DNA of 64,000 nucleotides from Gymnogyps californianus (lineage: Eukaryota > Chordata > Aves > Accipitriformes > Cathartidae): positions 806,001-870,000 of the forward strand of contig NC_059478.1 of assembly GCF_018139145.2 (NCBI RefSeq), in the 5' to 3' direction. Every line of letters begins with the position of its first letter. The first letter of the stretch is position 1. Shown in pieces: positions 12,259 to 25,400 of this stretch. The translations under genes were made by a program, and so were the position numbers. The notes under the pieces were generated by a model that was not told the DNA's origin, made no database searches, and worked only from the letters and a program-made list of their open reading frames with translations.

Positions 12259-15200
12259 GTAATCTTCCTTGGAGGAACTGTATCTGCAATCCTGATGGCA
12301 TTTAGCATCTCAGTTTTGAGGTGTTATGATAGCAATATGACATCTCTTAGAAAGAAGGTAATCAATGTAGACAGGATCATTTTTTCTAGAAGTATTTTGT
12401 AACATGCAAGGAATGCAGGTATTGTCTTCTATACAGAGCTAAGTCAAGAAGGCTGAATACCCTCCTTTGAACATTGAACATGACACTACCAAACAGGCTA
12501 ATACTGCTTAATAGGATAGTATGCCTTTGATAAGTGTGAGATTCAGGGTTTTCAGACTGAAAAACCCTGCCTGTATCATGCACAGACATTTGAATTTTGA
12601 AGATGAGCCCTTAGCCCCATTTACATAGCTCTTCCTGAAACAGAAATTTTCAGGAGCTCTATATCATTGCTTTCAAAAAGGTTCAGAAGATTTCAGCTTG
12701 ATTCCACAACAGAACACAAATTATAGTCTCATTGTATACATTTCACAAAGGAAAAATGCATAGTTTAAATAATTATGGCATTCAGTATTTTTTTCTGAAT
12801 ATTTTTTCCAGTATCCATTTGTAAAAACAAATATTTATCCTCTAATAACTCAACAGTACCCATTGTTTCCGTTTGGTTTTAACTGTGTATTAAGATCACA
12901 TTACTGCAAACTGATAACACAAATGCAGCTCTCTTATTAATGATTAATCCAAGTGTGCCATTTCATGGACTTGTCATTAGAAGACTTTTAATCTACCTAA
13001 AACCTCATTGATTTTTTTTATTAATCGCTAATGCAAACTTCCTTGAATTTTGAGTTGTACACATACTTCTTTAATGGATGAATAAACAGTACGAAGCACA
13101 CTGAAGCCAAGTCTCTTGAGATGGATGGGCTCCAGCGCAATGCAAATCAGCAAGATGTTTCCATTGGTGTCTATCACAGGATCTATAAAAAATCAAAAGA
13201 AGGCACTGTCTTCAATTCAAAGACTGTACTTTGAAACAGACAACAGAAAGAGAAGTGATGATTCTACTGACATCAGCAGTCTAAACTCACAATCTTTACA
13301 CAGGAATGGTTAAAATATACACACATATATATACACATGGTAATCGCTGATGTCCTGATCATTTACTCATTTATATACACATAAACAAAATTAATGTGTA
13401 CACTTCCCTCTTTCGGCCTTGCTGAAGTCATTACCTTATTTATATGATCAAATTGTGCTGTGACCTATTTTCTATTCTTTCTAATATTTTAGAGGTACAG
13501 AACAGCATATTAAAAAGAATATATGATTGTATCACTAAAGCAATATCTAGGAAGAATATTATTCCATTCATTACTTTAATAAAACAAAAATTATTAAACC
13601 ATAAATTATAATTCTTTGTACATTACATTATACTATAATAAATATAATTGCGATAAATTATATTAAAATCTGAATTTTAAAACTCCTGTTATTATTTCAA
13701 GTTATATTCACTGTGCTTTATTAGAGCTGCAGATTAGAAAAAGCTTGACTTCAGCAGTAAAAAGATAATTGTAAAAATATATCCCAAGAACTGGCTATGA
13801 CAGATGGTAGAAATTTTAGTTTTACCAAGTAAAGAAATTTTTTTGGCTCTTTTTTTATTGCTTTACCATATGCCATTTACACACAGTATACAACTAGCCA
13901 CTGTGCTTGAATATGTTCCTTACATCTCCCAGTATTAGTATTTCCAGCTGTCAGGGAGCACTGCAACGTCAGCAGAATGCAGTGTGGTCTATACATTCTT
14001 TTTAGAGCTTCTCTTCTCTGTAAGTTCTTCATTGATCCATGCATACATCTGGCATCACTGGCCTCCCAGGGCTCCCCACTAAATACACATCGGTTGTGCT
14101 ACTTTGACTCTTGTTAAATGGTATAGGACTCTCCTATGTTATCAGTATAGCTATTAGTGCTGAAAGATAGTCTTTGCTGCAGGGTGACAAAAATCTGGCT
14201 TTGTGGGATTAGAAAGATCCCATCTCTGCTCTTATTGTTCTGTGGATTCTCTGGGATTTCAAAGGTATTCCAGCACTGGCAGAAAATGAGAACATAACTT
14301 GACAAAGGTTCAAATTTCACTTGAGTCTTGCATGAATTAGTGGACTACTACTTTGTTTTCTGAATTGATTTGATCACCTTCATTTCAATGTAAACATCAC
14401 AAATCTATCAGCATTCTCTTGACTAACCTGCAGGAGAAACACATGGTGAATTTACACTCTAGTTTGTGAAAAAGCTGTGATTCTAATAAAGAGACATAAT
14501 AATTACATTATGTAGATGTTACTTTAAAGAAACTAAACCCGACATCTTCCAAATACTCAGTATAATAAAATATTGCATTCCATGGATCTGCTGTTTTTCC
14601 ATGCGTAAATAATTCTAGCATTTTTAAAGGTATGACATTCTTATACATGTAAATCAAAATTATTTTCAATCAATAGCTATTCAGCCAACTTTTTTTGACT
14701 AAACAAAACTTACAAAACTAGAAGTGCAATGCTCAAATACAGATGCAAGTCTGTAACTGAAATTTAACCTAATACTCTCTCCTTGCTGGAACATTTAGAG
14801 GACATGCTGATTCTACAGAACTGCAGCTCTTAGTCTAAATCGTCATTTTTATTGTCATACCTATTCCCCAAAATCCTTAATTAAAACCTACAGAAGTTAT
14901 TAACAAAAAGAGGCAAGCAAAACTTCTTCTGGCTGCAACAGGCTTTAGAACAAATGTTGAGTTCACCATGAAAATCATAATTAAAAAAAAGTTTAATTAA
15001 AGTCTAGAATAATAACAACCGAGCCAAAAGTTAGAGCTCATTAAGAGGGATTTGGTGGAAAACACCACCAAAAGTCAATGGAAACTAAGAACAGAGGTAG
15101 AAGAGATGATTATTTTGTCTGTCCCTCTGTGATTTTTCCCAAAGATTGCTGAGAGCTGGAGGAAGTTATCGCAATTGTATAACTTCAGAGATCTGTTCCT

Positions 15201-16642
15201 AAAGTTTAGTTTTCCTCTGTCAGAAACCATACAAAATTCTAAATCTCAGGTCTTTATTAAAGAATAATGTAAAGCCTGCAAAGAAATAAAAGCCAAGCAG
15301 ATCCTTTTTTTCTTTTAGTGGGGATTTTATTTTCTTCACTTCTTGATTTCTTAATTGGTTCAGTGTGAAACAGTACGAGCTGTGCAATTTCTTCTTAGTC
15401 TTGAGCCACACAGAAGCTCGGATTGGATTTTACCTCCTAGCAATTTTCTGTGTGATTATTCTTACTTCAGCTAGCCTGTTTTTTTCCACTGAGTGTAGTG
15501 TGAGGCAGGGATGTTTGACTGCAGAACCATTGATACCAAAATTACAGGTTACTCTATCTTTTATATTCTATTTTCTTCCTCAGGGCAAGCTGCAGAACTG
15601 CTTTCTCATTTATCTGTTATTAAACTATGTCCACAGACTATATGGATAGTTGTAAATAGTAGTGAGAGACACAACAGACAGAGTATCTGTGTGAAACTTC
15701 ATTTGATTTTGTAGTCTTTTAACTTTTCCCACTTTGCATCTGCCAATTATCAATTTGAGAATATGCAGTCTGTCTTCTCGTTGTGACTGAGTACTGATTA
15801 AGAAATGATTTCAATGATCAGCAATCTTTGAGAAACTTAGAAATTACTTAAAAGGCTTAGACTCATTAGTAGTTATGAATAAAGGTACATCCTGCATATA
15901 TAAACTAAATTTATGAATCACAGACTGATTCTCTATTTGCATAAACTTAAATATCTTTGAGTTCAGAAGAACTAGCTCAGTTTGCACTCACTGGGGTTCA
16001 ATCCATAAATCTATTGCATAGAAGTGATTTCAGTTAGAAGAGTGCCATTCAGTGTAGGGGAACAAATCAGTGAGGCAATGAATTCTTTCTGCTAAATGAC
16101 TGGTTTCAGCTCCCACTGAAGGAAATATTTTTTGTCTGGAATTCTCCTCATCATGCAACAACAGCTGTGCCTTAATTTTGACAGGATGCTCACAGAAAAT
16201 CAAGTAATCATTTAAGATATGTACACATTGGAATGTAAATACTCTTCTGTTTTGTTCATCTTCTTATTTATGCAACTATAGTATCAGGTTGACTAGCAAG
16301 ATTTGACAGAAAATTACATAAATTCATTTTATACATAAACCTCCTGTCCTAAACAAATAGTTAGGCAATCGTTTTATCAGACTCTTAGATCATAAGAACT
16401 TTGAAAGCTCATTCTTTATTTCTCCACTTGTCCATCCTTGATAACTGCTGTGGATTATTCAGTCCTCTAGTCACCAAATATTTGACACTAAGGACCTGTT
16501 CTGCTAGTGCATGGTTACATTCTTACATAACTGGTTTTAGTGCAGTTGCATTGATGTGAAACTAATATACAAAGAATGAACCAAGATTTCCATTTTGGCC
16601 ATTTCACACCTTTGGCAGCCTGTCAGAACTTTCCTTTTCAAG
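12259..16642. other. AT-rich gene-free stretch
   Basis: No gene or known repeat recognised. It contains a TATACACA-type patch near 13310-13340 and very AT-rich DNA at 13500-13700. A short A-box/B-box look-alike at 15973-16004 is discussed among the rejected items. Confidence 0.55.
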
Positions 16643-16902
16643 CACACTGTCCTGGTTTCGGCTGGGATAGTGTTAATTTTCTTCTTAGTAGCTGGTACAG
16701 TGCTGTGTTTTGGATTTAGTGTGAGAATACTGTTGATAACACGCTGATGTTTAGTTGTTGCTAAGTAGCACTTATCCTAAGTTAAGGACTTTTCAGTTCC
16801 CCATGCTCTGCCAGCAAGCAGGTGTGCAAGAAGCTGGGAGGGAGCATGGCCGGGGCAGCTGACCTGAACTAGCCAAAGGGGTATTCCATACCATGGAACG
16901 TC

Positions 16903-16918
16903 ATGCCCAGTATATAAA
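16903..16918 (+). promoter_or_regulatory. LTR 2 TATA box with ACGTCA half-CRE
   Basis: TATATAAA at 16911-16918, preceded within 20 bases by ACGTCAT. Same arrangement as in LTRs 3 and 5. Confidence 0.6.
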
Positions 16919-17072
16919 CTGGGAGGAGTTGGCCAGGAGGGGTGGATTGCAGCTCGGGAATCGGTCAGCGGGTGGTGACCCGCTGGTGAATTTCATTGTG
17001 CATCACTGGTTTTTTTCTTTTCTTTTTCTTCCCCCCCCCCTCTTTTTTTTTTTAGTATTCCTTTTCATTACA

Positions 17073-17095
17073 ATTATTATTATTATTATTATTAT
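17073..17095. repeat. (ATT)n microsatellite inside LTR 2
   Basis: About seven uninterrupted ATT units. LTRs 1, 3 and 5 have shorter or interrupted versions at the same place, so this is an expansion of an AT-repeat present in the family. Confidence 0.85.
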
Positions 17096-19541
17096 ATTTC
17101 ATTATTATTACTGTTAGTATTATACATTAGTTATTAAACCGTTCTTATCTCAACCCGTGAGTTTTACCTTTTTCCTGATTCTCCTCCCCATCCCACTGGG
17201 AGCCGGGAGGAGTGAGGGAGCGGCTGCGTGGTCCTTAGCTGCTGGCTGGGGTTAAACCACGACACATACAAAGTGAGCTTTTCCTTTTCTTTTTCTCCCC
17301 GCCCCCCCCCTTTCCTTTTATTAAAGGAGCTACAGAAGAACTTAACACAATCTATTTTAATCTTGCTTCCAAAGTAAAAATATACTGTAGAAGGTATGCA
17401 AAGTGAGGCTTTTCCCAAGACCGCTCAATGCTATAGAACTACTCAGCAATGTACATGCAAGGAGAGCAAGTGGCATTTTACAGCTCACTGTTGCCAAGCT
17501 TTCTATTTTTAGAAAGGTTCTAAGCACTCCTTTAACACTTAGCTTATAAAAACAAAGTAACCTCAAACAAATCAGGAATAAATGGATCAAAATAAGAATA
17601 TAAGCCAGCTATTTAATGACCAACATTTTATTTAAAACTTAAAGATGAAAGACCCAATCCAAACTACAGTTACAGAGAACAAGAGAACAGAAAATAAAAC
17701 TTTTAGAGGGAACACTTGGCTGAACCTTAAAAAGCTTAGACTAGTGAACAGAAGCAAAATATGTGCTCAGATGACAGCGACCTTTACCTGTTAAGGCAGC
17801 AGGAAATGAATATTTTGGGGGAGTGGTTTTGGATTTTTTTTGTTTGCGTTTTATTGGTGTGGGCATGCCCACTCTGAGATGAATTCTTGCCAGTCCTGGC
17901 ATTAGAATTTAAATCATAATTTCATATCAACAACCAAAGTAGTAAAACAATGACTCAATAAGTGTATATTTTGAACAAACTGTTTCAGAAAGTTTGCGAT
18001 CTAATTAATATTAAGCAGGAGAAGTTACTTTCAAGTATTTGCTAAGTCAGACTTTTCTTGAACCTCAAGAATGTCAGGCACATCATGAATTACAACAGTT
18101 AATTTTACTGTGGAATGTTTTATATAGCAACGGTTCCCAAGAACATCTGTGTCTTAAAAAGAAGTTTGAAGACATTAATAATATTGTATCAGCACCTCTA
18201 AATCATTTGCTATCTAAGGACTGAACTGTAGTTTAACAGCCTACGGCAAAGTCATGGACCATTAAAATGTTCTCAGAGACGTTTAATTATTCATTAGTCA
18301 TTAACTCACACCAATTGTTCTATCAAAACACTAAGTTTTTCACATAAATGCTGGAATTTCTTTTCATTTCACTATGGTAATGTCTATTTGGAAATGCAAT
18401 GAGTTTTTAATATTTAAATCTGAAAATATTCCCAACCAAAAGAAAAAAAAAAAGATATAATACATTGTTAAAACCTGTTAAAACAGTAGTTTTTTCATAT
18501 TTCTGGTAGTTCCTAGAATGATGGTCATGTCATCCTAAATGCATAGAGCACCACCTCAATGGACTATCTTGTGAATAACTCAAGTATATTTCAGACCATC
18601 ACTTAAGTCTCTTCCTGTAGGCACCACATTCACAACTGTCTGCTTCTCATCACCAGTATCAGGTACGGTACTAGATTTCTACTTTTTGCTAGCTGTTGGG
18701 GTCACACTGTATTTAATGACATTGGGCCAGGATGTTAGCTGAATAGCAATTAATTCTTCTTCCTATCTCAGCACTTATTCTACAGAATAGTCTTTACAGT
18801 CTGCTATAGTAGAAAGAGGAATATCTCTATCATTATGTTTTATTCCAGTTATCACAGAAAAATGTGTTTATTTTCTTTGCTCAGATCTGCTGTCATATTC
18901 AGTATGTTTGTTTTAGAATGTGACCAGTATCCTGTCAGATCCTTTTTATTTTGTCCCCAAACTGATAATCTTTCCAATCTTTCTGAAGTAATTGTTGTTG
19001 TTGTTTTTCCCTACAGAGTATCATTGATCTAGTTGACATTTTGCTATTCTGTCTCCTACAGTTTAATGGATTCAGTCCTTTTTCTCATGTTCTACTTTTC
19101 ATGAATTCAGATTTATTTTTCTTTACTGTGTACTTTAGCTCAGTTTATAAACTTCCCTCAGAGTCACACTATCTTCCATGACATTTTTATTGTGTTCTTC
19201 CTCTGTTCACCTGGTTTGTCATCATTTTAGTCCTAGAATTCGTACTAACTCCTATATAGGCAGAAACTCAATGGCTATCATCTATTCCTTTAGGCATAGG
19301 CATGAGACCTGTGCAAAGTGGTAAGTTACCTCAACCTTAACTACTTTAATGTTTTCACTTCTTCCTCGGAAACATACGGTTTTGTTCATGTCAATCAAAG
19401 GTTTGTAGTAGATGGACTATGTGACATTTCCACACAGCAAGTTCCATTTTTCATGTGTATACAAGCAGATGGTACACATATTGACTGCTGGTTTAAAGGC
19501 AAGCACTTGGTTCAGCAAGGTACTAACATTTGTAATTTAAG

Positions 19542-19562
19542 CAAACAAACAAACAAACAAAC
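19542..19562. repeat. (AAAC)5 microsatellite
   Basis: Five perfect AAAC units following a GC; no host element recognised. Confidence 0.85.
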
Positions 19563-20659
19563 CAAAGTAACCTATGGAAGAATGGCCCAGATTTATTATT
19601 TTTTATTTTTAAATTGCAAGTCTTTTTGAAACCAAACTAAAATAGATTCTCTAATAGATCTTCTGTTAAGAATTGTATCTGTAGATCCTGTGCTAATGTG
19701 ACTGTAAGTGCATAAGCAGAAATAAAGGAAAATGGTGCTCTTAAGGTTTTCTACTATTTTCCTTATGCTTCCTCTGACTTATTCTTGATGTACTTGTTTC
19801 CACCAGAATCAGGATCAAAACCTCTCTCTTTTCATGCAATAAATAACTTTCCTTTACTTTAAAACTTCAAAATATCCCAACTCAGAAGGGAATATTAACC
19901 AGCAAATGCAAGCAGTCAAGGATGAGGCTATTCACTTCCTATTGGCTATTCTGGAAGTAGCTTTAGGCTCTCTTTTTCATCACACATGCACAGAAGTCCG
20001 TTAAGACTTGAATCCACAACAGGATATCCCACATCCCTACCAATTGCCCCGAAATTTCTAGTATGGAAAAGATGTTAGAAATTCAGGCAGAATTCCCTCA
20101 ATAAATCATAAACCACTTTCTCACAAAAAGACACAAACAGTAACAACAACAAAACATGACTGAAACCTGTGGCTTTCAGCTTTTTGTTTGTTTTAATGAA
20201 TTCACCTTTCCTAATAAAAAAAGGCATGAGAAAACGTCCAGAAATCTGTGCTCCGTACTCTAGCTAATAATCTCTGACAGTGAATTATTAATATTATAGT
20301 GTCCTACTGTAGTAAGACTGGACCAGGAGCATGTTGACATCTTCTACGTATGATGTGTTCTACAAACATAGAGTTAAAAATAAAGAAAAAAAAAGCCAAA
20401 AACAGATGTTTGGGGAATGATTGGAATACCTAAGAATAAATGTCTGATGTTATAACACACGTGCAAAAGACCTCTATTGGCCAAAGACAGAAAAACCCTT
20501 AAAAAACTTCTGAGAACAGTAGGTTTTACATCAGATAATTGCTGTATAGGTCTTTACTACCAAGTGCCCATCTGATACCAAGTAGCAAGTATCTATCTAT
20601 GTCGAAGAAGAAGTTATGTAGCAAAAAATCAGGGCTGATCCTTTTTTCAGTTTCAGCAC

Positions 20660-20677
20660 TTTTTTTTTTTTTTTTTT
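20660..20677. repeat. poly-T run (18 T)
   Basis: Uninterrupted 18 T. It could be the reverse-strand tail of a retrocopy, but no retrocopy body is visible to its left. Confidence 0.8.
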
Positions 20678-21664
20678 GCATTGTAAATGTGAGCTAAATA
20701 TGAATATGAGCTAAAGTCTACCTCTACCATTGATCTTCAAAGCACAGTTTAATACAAATAAAGCTCCCTGGTAAATGGATATTACTGTCTTTTACTTTCC
20801 AAGGCAGTGTTAAAACCTCCTGGAAAACATCAAGCAATATGTTATATGTTCATTAATGCAGTTTTACTCTTCTCAATCACTGTGTTACAGATGTTATTTG
20901 AGCTTCTTCCCCTTGCTGCTCTTACCTATTATGCTGCATCTTAATTTTTTCCTACAGAAAACTAGGTAATTATTTATTTTTTTATAATTCATTAGAGTGT
21001 CCCAAAGGACTTGGAACTTTTCCAGGTCTTTGTTTTGCTTCTACACTTTTGGCAAAAGAAATAAAAAGGGGAAAATTTATGCTGGAACAATGCCAAGAGT
21101 AGCCCATTCAATCAAAATCATGTCTTGATGCAGAGACTATTAGTCAGTCATATCCACATTCTATCTAAATAATTAACTTGTAACACAGAAATTCTAAATT
21201 GTTGGAATGTCCTTGAATTGTTCATGGGGTTTGCTGCTCACATTGACTGTGAAAAAACCAAACTGATTTTTAAAAAATTTTAATGATACTGCATCAAAGC
21301 CTAAGATAGCCTACACTATCTGGAGATGAAAAAAAAAAAAAAAATTCAGTTGCGCTAATTTTACTTGCAAGTACCATTCTGAATAATTCTGTATGCAGTG
21401 CAGTGATGAAAACTGATATGAACTTCCTCTTTCCTATGGACAAATTATAAACGCTATAGGATCAATCAATAGAAAATATACAGCAAATAAGAAATGGAAA
21501 TAAAAAAATTATCCATCATAACAAATTCTTTGATGTCTTAACATCTTCTGAAATTGCATCCCCAAATGGAGATAAAGTAGCCATAATGTAAATAAAATGC
21601 CTCTTCAAACATTAACTGCATCAGTAAGAAAAACAGGTAAAACTCTCGAGTAGGCTGAGAACAG

Positions 21665-22405
21665 GCTATTGCAAAGTCCTGCACCTGGGGAGGAGTAACC
21701 TCATGCAGGAGTACAGTCTGGGGGATGCCTACCTGGAAAACAGATTTACAGAAAAAAACCTGGGGGTGAACATGTTGATCGTGAGCCAGCAAAGTTCCCA
21801 TACAGCAAAGAAGACCAACAACATCGTGCGCTACATTAGGCAGAGTGTTGTCAGCCGGTTGAGTGAACTGATCCTTTCCCTACTCAGTACTGGTGAGAAC
21901 ACATCTGCAGTGCTATGCCCAGGTCTGGGCTCTCCAGTGCAAGAGAGACATGGACATACTGGAGTGAATCCAGTGAAGGGTCCACAAAGATGATTAAGGA
22001 ATTGGAGCGCTTGTCATATGAGGAGAGGCTGGGAGGAGCCTGGAGAAGAGAAGGCTCGGGACTAATCTTATCCATGTGTATAAATACCTGATGTGAAAGA
22101 ACAAAGAAGATGAAGCCAAACTCCTGTCAATGTGGCCCAGTAGCAGATCAATGGGCACAAACTGAAAGATATGAAAATCCATCTGAACATAAGAAAATAT
22201 TCTTATTTTTTTTTTTTTTTTTTTTGGTACTGTGAGGGTGAGTGAGCACAGGACTTGTGGAGTCTCCATCCTTGCAGAGAGTCAAAACGTGACTGGACAT
22301 GGTCCTGTGCAACCTGTTGTAGCTGGTCCTGCTTGAGCAGAGGATTGGACTAGAGAATCTCCAGAGGTCTCTTCCAACTTCAAATATTCTGTGATACTGT
22401 GATTC
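21665..22405 (+). mobile_element. CR1 LINE, 5'-truncated and internally deleted
   Basis: Begins at the CR1 ORF2 segment coding for the CKVLHLG-like motif (GCAAAGTCCTGCACCTGGGG) and runs through decayed C-terminal coding sequence. It ends in GATTGGACTAGAGAATCTCC, TCTTCCAACTTC and a degraded ATTCTGTGATACTGTGATTC tail. This 3' end differs from the CR1 at 26955-30358, so it is a different CR1 subfamily, shared with the copy at 40300-40671. A T20 run at 22206-22225 sits where relatives have a short T stretch before ACTGTGAGGGTGA. The segment that normally codes for the HWNRL-type motif is missing after it. Confidence 0.9.
22206..22225. repeat. poly-T expansion (20 T) inside CR1
   Basis: Twenty T in place of a short T run within the CR1 C-terminal region; microsatellite growth after insertion. 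Confidence 0.85.
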
Positions 22406-25400
22406 TGCTTTTCAGGGAGATAGTAGAAGTTTTCAGAGTGTCTTTCAATTCTTTTTCTCAAACTGTATGAGGGCAAAAGATTTCATGTTTTAAAACATCT
22501 GTCTAATAGGGGAACATAATGTTTTTTCCATCAGAAAACAGCATTAACTATTCTTGAGGACATGATGCAAAATTGTGGAAAGGTAAAAATAACGGTATAT
22601 ATCAAACCAAAATGCCTATATTGCATACCAAAATGCTATACAGATCAATCTGGACAGAATTAGAGCAACTGTGCTCTTTGACTGTGCTTGCAACTGTTTC
22701 ATTTTTGCTATATATGAACTTCTGGAAGACTAACTGCTACCAGACATATTCAGAAAAGGAAACTTTAGCTTGAAAAGCTTCAGTGATCTGTGAGAGCAAG
22801 TTTCAAACTGTGCATAGTACTTCAGGCTCTGTGTTTGTTACATAATTTTCTTTAAGGAGCAACTGAATCAATTATTTTCACTGGCAAGATACTATATTTA
22901 TCGCTTTTTTTTAACTGTGCCCTTCTAAAAACAGAAAAATGTTTCTAGTCGTACATTAGCATGAATGACAAAATTGCTGTTTCCAGGCTACAACATCTTC
23001 TGTGTCCTTGTTGTTGTTAATTATAAAAGCAACTAAACAACATTAACTTGCACTAATGCACCACATGGAGAATTACCTCAGCCATTTGAAAGTAAAAGAA
23101 AGTTAATTAGTATTAAACTTTCTAACATTCGCCCTTCAAATACCTGTGGAGGTGTCTGCATGACCTTCTCTTGGCCCTATGACCTTGCAAGAGACAAATA
23201 TGCATATAGTAATCTTTACAGCTGTAGTCTTTATGGCTGTAAGAAAAGAGAACCAAAGGATATTGGTGGAAGGAAGTATACAGTGTTTTGCTTGGAGATT
23301 AGTGATGCAAAATCTAGATGAAAAATAAACAAATGAGTGTGGATTAGCACCCTAAATAATTTTAGGAAGTAAGTAACAACAGCAAATAAAAAGGATAATG
23401 GTTGAACAAAATCATCGAAAGTAATATTTGACTGGGTGATCCACGTAACAGGCAGACCAGGAGACCGATGACGTAAACCCAGTATGGTAAAACAAATTTG
23501 GGGAAGATCTTCTGAAAACAGAAACAGCTACCCATAGACCTGACTGCTACGGCAGAGCATTGGAGCCTTGTCTTCACTGGACATAGCACAAAACAAGCGG
23601 TGTTGCAACTACATTTGGACAGTAGTCAGTACCACTCTCCTGATCGGTGATTTGCCCTGTCTATAGTCACACTAATCAACAGCATAGCTGTGCTAGTGCA
23701 GGAGCTGTTGGATAATTCAAAATACACGTCCGGGAAGAAGTCGATCAGCAGGGAATGCCCCACATACCAGCCAGTAGTATAAATAGAGAGAAAATGTAGA
23801 AACAATTACATTTTTTGTCCTTCAGCCATTCTCAAAGATCCTTTTCTTCTCTGTATTACAAGAAATGGTTTACTCTGTCAATAATATGAATATTTATAAA
23901 ATACACCTCATCAGGTAGGAAGACTAGACATTCCTAATTGTTGAGAGGTACAAATTAGCATTGAAACATGAATTTCTGATCCACAGCGAGTGTTTTCTTG
24001 CAAGTCACGTTTCATATGTTTAGTGCATGCAGGATTTTGCAAATATCTCACATTTTCAAATCTCAGAAACACTATCAAATTATGATTCATGCCACACCAC
24101 ATTGTTTCTAAACAGCAGAAACTCCTCTAGAAAAGTCTTCAACATGAAGAACTGATTTTATTCTGAATCTTCTTTGAATTATAATAGTAACCTGTAGTCC
24201 TAGTCCTGAAGGTGTACTTGCATAAATATTCAATACATTGAGAGGCAGCCATGGACTATATAATTTTCAGCAAGCATATGTAGGTGAAAGAGCCTCTTGG
24301 ACCAATAAAGTAGAAGCACACCAGGCAAGTTAAGTTAATATTTACTTGCCTTGAAACCAGATATAAACACACAAAAATAGAATAAATAGTGACAGTATAT
24401 AAACATTTTGTCACCTTGTAACTACTAGTTGAATATTCCTTTATAAGCATTTTGTAACACAGATAAGCATAAATATAGAAAGAACATATAATCTCTAAGG
24501 GGCAAACAGAGGCTAATGTTATAGTCACCCAAATGAGGTATGGAAAAACATGTGCATGTGGTAAAATCTGCAAGATAAGAACAACAGATGGCATACAAGC
24601 AGGCAAGATATCTGATGGAACCAGAATGGATGCTGCAGAATAAGCAAGATGCCTAACAAAACTAGAACAGTTTATGATCCTCAAAATAGGAGAAATGATG
24701 TTGGGACCAGATAAGATCACCTCTTTTCTTTTTAGAAGGTGGCTAAGCAGCATAAAATATCAGTGATGAGAAGGAAAGATGGGGAAGAAAGAAAACGCCC
24801 ACTTGGATTCCACCTCCCCTTGACCAAGAGATCTGCAGCCTGATCTCTTTGACCTTGCTGATTAAGACCATCGAGGACCGTGGCAGTAAGTGTTAATAGC
24901 ATCAGATCCCTGGTATTGCATACTCACAGGTAATTTTGGATAAGCTTGATAATTGTTTGATGTGGTGATAATGATTAATAATGGGTAAGAACTAACAGTT
25001 TATGATGTATATACTTAATTAATATGGATTTAGTAAAGTGTTGTTTTGAAGTTTGAAACTGTCCTGAGTTTTTAGTCTTTTAAACACTTCATCACTGCAA
25101 TCTCTAACTCTCTGATACAAAAAAATCCAAAACCAAAACCAAAATAAAAACAGATCCCCCCCCCCATATTATATATGTATTTATGTATGTATATTCAGCT
25201 GGAACACAATACTGTGCAGAACATAATATCATTTCCTGCAAATAAATCATATTCAGATAGAAGTGCATTTCCTCATTCCCATTTTCCTTGCAGCAGAAGA
25301 ATAAGAGGAGAAAATGGAAAACATATTAAAGGTAACTGTGAGGTCTTTTAAATATGACGACATCATAAAATAATTTGACATCAGGATTTTCAACACACTG

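Larger units (their letters stand above)
16648..17264 (+). mobile_element. Solo LTR 2 of the same endogenous-retrovirus family
   Basis: Starts TGTCCTGGTTTCGGCTGGG and ends GGTTAAACCACGACA. Flanks are CACAC (16643-16647) and CATAC (17265-17269), a 5-bp duplication with one mismatch. TATA box TATATAAA at 16911-16918, ACGTCAT half-CRE just upstream, polyadenylation signal ATTAAA at 17133-17138. It belongs with LTR 3 and LTR 5: all share a GGAGGGAGCATGGCCGGGGC block and the CCATGGAACGTCATG stretch before the TATA. The segment after the TATA has grown low-complexity tracts: a C10 and T-rich tract near 17031-17054 and an (ATT)n run at 17073-17095. No internal viral genes. Confidence 0.93.
17270..21664. 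other. AT-rich gene-free stretch
   Basis: No gene or transposon recognised. Microsatellites are an AAAC repeat (19542-19562), T18 (20660-20677) and A16 (21329-21344). A short C-rich pyrimidine tract lies near 17297-17310, just after LTR 2. Confidence 0.55.

Noticed and set aside
15973..16004. tRNA-like internal promoter: TAGCTCAGTTTG followed by GGTTCAATCC
   Set aside because: Both boxes fit tRNA A- and B-box patterns, but they are only 22 bases apart start to start (about 44 in a real tRNA), and no cloverleaf can be drawn around them. Chance or a remnant of a tRNA-derived repeat.
24256..24753. 165-codon minus-strand open frame, hydrophobic
   Set aside because: Length is within what chance gives in 64 kb of six frames. 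The Leu/Ile/Tyr/Ser-rich content follows from the AT-rich composition. No motif recognised.
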